Source: Acidobacteriota bacterium (lineage in GTDB: Bacteria > Acidobacteriota > Vicinamibacteria > Vicinamibacterales > JAFNAJ01). From it: a DNA stretch of 64,000 nucleotides. The position numbers and the translations under genes were made by a program. The DNA lies in assembly GCA_023384575.1 (NCBI GenBank), contig JAHDVP010000007.1, forward strand, positions 44,742-108,741. The letters run 5' to 3'. Positions 60,841-64,000 of this stretch are shown one piece after another; position 1 is the stretch's first letter, and every line of letters starts with the position of its first letter. The notes under the pieces were generated by a model, which was given only the letters and a program-made list of their open reading frames with translations, made no database searches and was not told the DNA's origin.

Positions 60841-62139
60841 ATGCATCTCAGGACAGGGTTCCTCGTTGTGGCGGCGATCGCGTGCGGCACGCTCGTGCCG
60901 ACTCCGGTTCATGCCCAGGCGCTCTCGCGTATCCTGCCGCAGTTGTTCGGCGACACCATCGTCCTCGCGGACACGGGCCACGCCGCACACTTCCGGCCAG
61001 GACCCGAAAGCCTTGAAACGCCCAACCAGTTCAACCAGCAACTCGTGGCGCAACTGGCGACCTTTCCGCTGGGGTCGTCCTCCGGTGGCTTCACGTTCGA
61101 GATCAATCCGGCCCTCGGCACCGTCGAGCCGCGCAGCGTCAGCTTCGGACCGGCGTTTGCCGAACGCGCGCTCACCATCGGCAGGGGGAAGGTGAACTTC
61201 GGGATGAACTACCAGCGCGCGACGTACGACAACTTCGAGGGACTCGACCTCGGCGACGGCGACATCCGCTTCTACGTGCCGCACGTCGACTCGACAGGCA
61301 CCGGTCCACTTGAGCCGTTCTTCGAAGGTGACGTGATCGAGGGGACGCTCCTCATGAAAGCGACAGCGGATACCTGGGCGTTCTTCGTCAATTACGGCCT
61401 TGGCGACAACGTCGACATCTCGGCAGCCATTCCGGTGGTGCGCGTGACGATCGACGCCGCGGTCGACGCGCGGATCCTCCGGCTCGCGACGACGGAGCGT
61501 CCAGGCATTCACCTGTTCGATGGTCCCGACCCCGATCGCGGCCGTTTCACGCGGAACGGCCAGGCCACCGGCATCGGCGACGTCGTGCTGCGCGGCAAGT
61601 GGCGGTTCGTCGATCAGCCGGGCGGAGGGCTGGCGGCGGCCGTGGATCTGCGCCTGCCGACCGGCGACGCCGACAACCTGCTCGGCACCGGCGCAACACA
61701 GGTCCGTCCGTTCCTCGTCGGCTCCTGGACCACCGGCCGGTTCTCGCCGCACGTCAACGTGGGCTACACGTTCTCGGGTGAGAGCGACATCGCGGTGATC
61801 TCCGACGAGTTCAACTACACCGCAGGCTTCGACTACGCCCTGTCTCCCCGGGCGACCCTCGCGGCCGACGTCATCGGTCGCACCCTCATCGACGCGGGCC
61901 GCCTCGTGGAGTCCGACCGGACCTTCCAGCACCAGAACGTGCTCGGCGTACGTGGGTCGACGACGTTTCGCGAGTTGCGGCGCGAGGATGGCCACCTCAA
62001 CCTCGTGCTCGGTGCCGTCGGGATGAAGATCAACGTCGGGGGCACGCTGCTGCTGAATGCCAACGTGCTCTTCCCCCTGACCGACGCGGGACTCCGCGAC
62101 AAGTTCGTGCCGGTCATTGGTCTCGACTACGCGTTCTGA
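60841..62139 (+). CDS. Outer-membrane beta-barrel protein (transporter-like)
   Basis: 432 residues from ATG 60841, with AGGAGA about 9 bases upstream. Signal peptide MHLRTGFLVVAAIACGTLVPTPVHA. The mature part is dominated by alternating hydrophobic residues, with IGDVVLRGKWRFVDQPGGGLAAAVDLRLPTGDADNLLGTGA and FLVGSWTTGRFSPHVNVGYTFSG, and ends in Phe (GLDYAF), which suits barrel assembly. The LPTGDxxNLLGTG motif is that of the MetA-pathway phenol-degradation/transporter family. A role in uptake of small hydrophobic compounds is possible, without evidence for a substrate. Its 3' end faces the last gene of the window. Confidence 0.82.
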   Translation: MHLRTGFLVVAAIACGTLVPTPVHAQALSRILPQLFGDTIVLADTGHAAHFRPGPESLETPNQFNQQLVAQLATFPLGSSSGGFTFEINPALGTVEPRSVSFGPAFAERALTIGRGKVNFGMNYQRATYDNFEGLDLGDGDIRFYVPHVDSTGTGPLEPFFEGDVIEGTLLMKATADTWAFFVNYGLGDNVDISAAIPVVRVTIDAAVDARILRLATTERPGIHLFDGPDPDRGRFTRNGQATGIGDVVLRGKWRFVDQPGGGLAAAVDLRLPTGDADNLLGTGATQVRPFLVGSWTTGRFSPHVNVGYTFSGESDIAVISDEFNYTAGFDYALSPRATLAADVIGRTLIDAGRLVESDRTFQHQNVLGVRGSTTFRELRREDGHLNLVLGAVGMKINVGGTLLLNANVLFPLTDAGLRDKFVPVIGLDYAF

Positions 62140-62161
62140 GCAGCCGCGAGACGGCCCGCCA

Positions 62162-62224
62162 CGTCCCGGACACGATCGCCGGCAGGGGCAAGCACGCCGG
62201 CTGGCGGGGGTCGTGCCCGGGACG
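62162..62224. terminator. Long imperfect hairpin between convergent genes
   Basis: 62162-62175 (CGTCCCGGACACGA) and 62211-62224 (TCGTGCCCGGGACG) pair over 14 positions with one mismatch. The 35-base loop contains GCCGGC repeats that can pair further. It lies between the ends of the barrel gene and the edge gene. Confidence 0.45.
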
Positions 62225-62285
62225 CCCGGCAGGGGCACCGCCTGCTTCGGAGCCATCGCCGGCCAGACCCGGGCCGTCCGGCGGC

Positions 62286-64000
62286 CTACCTGGTTGCGAT
62301 GCTGGCGATCTTCCAGTCGCCCGCCGCCTTCTGGAGAGAGATCACAAGGTCGCTCGTGGTGGGAACACGCCTCCCGCCAGCCCGGGTCACGCACTCGTAT
62401 CGCACGCGAGCCGAGACAGTCGCCGCCCGGCCTGTGGTGTCGATCGAGATCGACTCGTTCTGCGTGGTCACGGTGTAGCTGCGGCACGCCTCGAATGCCG
62501 TCCGGAACTGCTCGGTCTGCGCGGGGCTGAGGCTGGTCCATGCCGCCGCCATCTGCTCGACGCTGAGGTTCTCGTACGCCGCCCGCCAGCGGCCAAGCGC
62601 GGCCCGTACCGCCGGTGTCTCGTCGACGGTGGGTGCGTCATCTCGACGAGGTGCGGCCGGAGGGGGTGGGGCGGGCGTCGGCTCGACTCGCGCCGGGGCA
62701 GGTGTGGAAACCGGAGGCCGCGGCGTGACCTCGGCGGGCGTCGGCGCCGGTCGGTCGAGCGCCGGCGTGGGCGCCGGCGTGGGCGTAACGGTCGGCGGCG
62801 CCGCCACAGGGGTGGGCACCCGGGTCGCGTCAGGGCGCGCCGGCTGCGGTGGTGTTCCGGCGGGTGACGGACGCGACTCTGCCGAGTCGGCCACCGGGAC
62901 GGACGAAGACGCATCGGTGGGTGCCGCGCCAGGAGGTTCGTCGACCGGGGATCCCTCGCCCGAATCGATCGGACGACTCTCGTCGAGTGCGGCCTGGGTC
63001 GTCGGCTCCGGCTGAGTGTCCGCCTCCGGCTGCGTGCTCCGTGTGAGCCAGTACACCAAGGCGAGCAGGAGGATCACCCCCGCCGCGACGACGACCAGCA
63101 CCACCGGGGACAGTGGGGTCCGGCGCGCCGCGGGCGGCACGGTCACGGCCGGCACCGAAGGTGGCGTCCGGACGACGGGCGGTGCACCGACCGGCGCCGA
63201 GGCCGATACGGCCTCAGACTGCTTTGGCCGCGGCCCTGGCGGTGGCTGCGGCATGAACACGGTTTCGTCGGGCGACACGGCCCTTCGTCGTGGCCGGGGC
63301 GTCGTGCCCGGAACGGCCAGCGTTTCGCCGAGGTCGACGGCCTCGTCGGGGTGCAGCAGGGCCTCGCGCCGGGCCTTGAGGAGCGTGAGCGCGGGGGACG
63401 GACCCAGGCGGCTCTCCGCCTCGGCAATGGTCTGGGCGGCCGCGTCGAACTCTCGACGTGCCAGTTGGCCCTCGATCTCCCTCAAGGCGAGGCCGAGATC
63501 GCGCGATGCCGCCTCCCGTGCCGCTCTCGCCCGCACGTCGGCTTCGGCCTTCGCGCGTGCCTCCGCTTCAGCCTTCGCGCGCGCCTCCGCCTCGGCCAGC
63601 GCGCGTGCTTCGGCTTCGGCCTGCCGCCGGGCATCCTCCTCGGCCCGGGCCCGCGCGTCGGCTTCGGCCTTCGCGCGTGCCTCCGCCTCGGCCTGTTGCC
63701 GGGCGTTCTCGGCCTCGATCGCGGCCAGCGCGGCGGTGAACTCGCCAAGCGCCTCGGTGACCCGCTCGTGCGGAGGCTCGAACCGCTGCAGCCTGGCCAG
63801 CGCGTCGCGGTGGCGGCCGCGCGCGAACGCCTGCTGCGCCTTCTCGATCTCTTTGTCGGCCCGTCGGTCGAGCACCGCTTGCGCCCGGCGCGCTTCGGCC
63901 GCCAGGCGCGTCGCCTCGATGTCTTCACGCAACGCCAACGCCGCCGCCTGACCCGAGTCGACCTCCAGCGCCCGCGAGACGTGGCCCTGCGCCTCGTCCC
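62286..64000 (-). CDS. Membrane protein with TPR/coiled-coil region, 5' end beyond window
   Basis: At least 571 residues; the frame continues to the right edge in sense form (DEAQGHVSRALEVDSGQAAALALRED), so a TTG at 63938 is not the true start. The visible N-terminal part is TPR-like, then a repetitive Ala/Glu/Arg coiled coil (AEAEARAKAEADARARAEED and so on), a helical part, a Pro-rich link, one membrane helix (PLSPVVLVVVAAGVILLLALVYWL), a long Pro/Thr/Ala linker, and a C-terminal domain of about 110 residues (ALGRWRAAYENLSVEQMAAAWTSL, TVSARVRYECVTRAGGRRVP) like an NTF2-like domain. The layout fits the C-terminal part of an acidobacterial Ser/Thr kinase or of a signalling membrane protein. 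The kinase part, if any, is outside the window. Confidence 0.7.
   Translation of the reverse strand, partial: DEAQGHVSRALEVDSGQAAALALREDIEATRLAAEARRAQAVLDRRADKEIEKAQQAFARGRHRDALARLQRFEPPHERVTEALGEFTAALAAIEAENARQQAEAEARAKAEADARARAEEDARRQAEAEARALAEAEARAKAEAEARAKAEADVRARAAREAASRDLGLALREIEGQLARREFDAAAQTIAEAESRLGPSPALTLLKARREALLHPDEAVDLGETLAVPGTTPRPRRRAVSPDETVFMPQPPPGPRPKQSEAVSASAPVGAPPVVRTPPSVPAVTVPPAARRTPLSPVVLVVVAAGVILLLALVYWLTRSTQPEADTQPEPTTQAALDESRPIDSGEGSPVDEPPGAAPTDASSSVPVADSAESRPSPAGTPPQPARPDATRVPTPVAAPPTVTPTPAPTPALDRPAPTPAEVTPRPPVSTPAPARVEPTPAPPPPAAPRRDDAPTVDETPAVRAALGRWRAAYENLSVEQMAAAWTSLSPAQTEQFRTAFEACRSYTVTTQNESISIDTTGRAATVSARVRYECVTRAGGRRVPTTSDLVISLQKAAGDWKIASIATR
63538..63714. repeat. 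Degenerate 30-base repeats in coding sequence of edge gene
   Basis: A unit such as GCTTCGGCCTTCGCGCGTGC (with CTCCGC after) recurs. Identical 26-base copies start at 63541 and 63661, exactly 120 bases (four units) apart. The unit codes for the ten-residue AEAEARAKAE-type repeat of the coiled coil. Confidence 0.65.

Noticed and set aside
59896-62541. Minus-strand open frame of 881 codons
   Set aside because: It crosses the divergent intergenic region and runs antisense to the outer-membrane barrel gene, which has a signal peptide, a ribosome binding site and a family motif on the plus strand.

Overview
The window is a GC-rich, gene-dense chromosomal segment that looks like an acidobacterium, most probably of the Vicinamibacteria (Luteitalea-like) branch. 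This is inferred from gene families, not from any marker gene. The clues are two FtsX/MacB-type orphan permeases of the acidobacterial duplicated (ADOP) kind, a secreted protein with the VWFA-related acidobacterial domain, a Ser/Thr kinase fused to TolB-N-like and TPR domains, a BlaI/M56 pair and several Tat-exported hydrolases. I found no tRNA, rRNA, CRISPR array, insertion sequence or prophage. Apart from two genes cut by the window edges, the genes look intact.

Layout. 1-230: edge fragment of a coiled-coil protein. 437-4320: a Mla-type phospholipid-transport operon (BON lipoprotein, MlaE, MlaF, MlaD with an OmpA-like tail). 4391-9992: Tat-exported M24-like protein, two secreted proteins and a Tat-exported metallophosphoesterase. 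10265-14572: RND efflux pump and its membrane-fusion protein, bracketed by paired REP-like palindromes. 14655-23899 (all minus strand): unknown exported protein, cobalamin-binding radical SAM protein, M56 sensor protease and BlaI repressor with a readable promoter and two operators, glycogen synthase, large hybrid histidine kinase. 24123-29759: ADOP permease, Ser/Thr kinase and a translationally coupled secreted protein. 29779-40856: canonical M24 peptidase, proline dehydrogenase, VWFA-domain protein, TPR protein with a CLC channel, Tat amidase, XRE regulator, AI-2E-type exporter. 41031-46666: GlsB-type and Kbp-like stress proteins, a hydroxyisobutyrate-dehydrogenase-like enzyme coupled to a SAM hydrolase, lytic transglycosylase, peroxiredoxin, PhoD phosphatase. 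46696-49902: reductase, rhomboid protease, RNase A-like toxin and CdiI-type immunity protein in one overlapping cluster. 50203-62139: Uma2 nuclease-like protein, polytopic membrane protein, Asp-box propeller protein, formate-THF ligase, second ADOP permease, outer-membrane barrel protein. 62286-64000: an edge gene with an Ala/Glu/Arg-rich coiled coil.

The standout is the 47709-49902 cluster. A rhomboid intramembrane protease overlaps by ATGA a gene for a single-pass membrane protein whose C-terminal domain carries the H/R/T/Y residues expected of CdiA-CT-type RNase A toxins, and a CdiI_2-like immunity gene follows 2 bases later. No CdiA, Rhs or other delivery gene is nearby. The arrangement suggests, as inference, a membrane-tethered RNase freed by its neighbouring protease. 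Other points of interest are a family of GGGCTGAAGCCC-type palindromes at intergenic sites, an M24 peptidase homologue with substituted metal ligands, the MlaD-OmpA-like fusion and a recurring GGTA(T/C)nnT promoter-like box.
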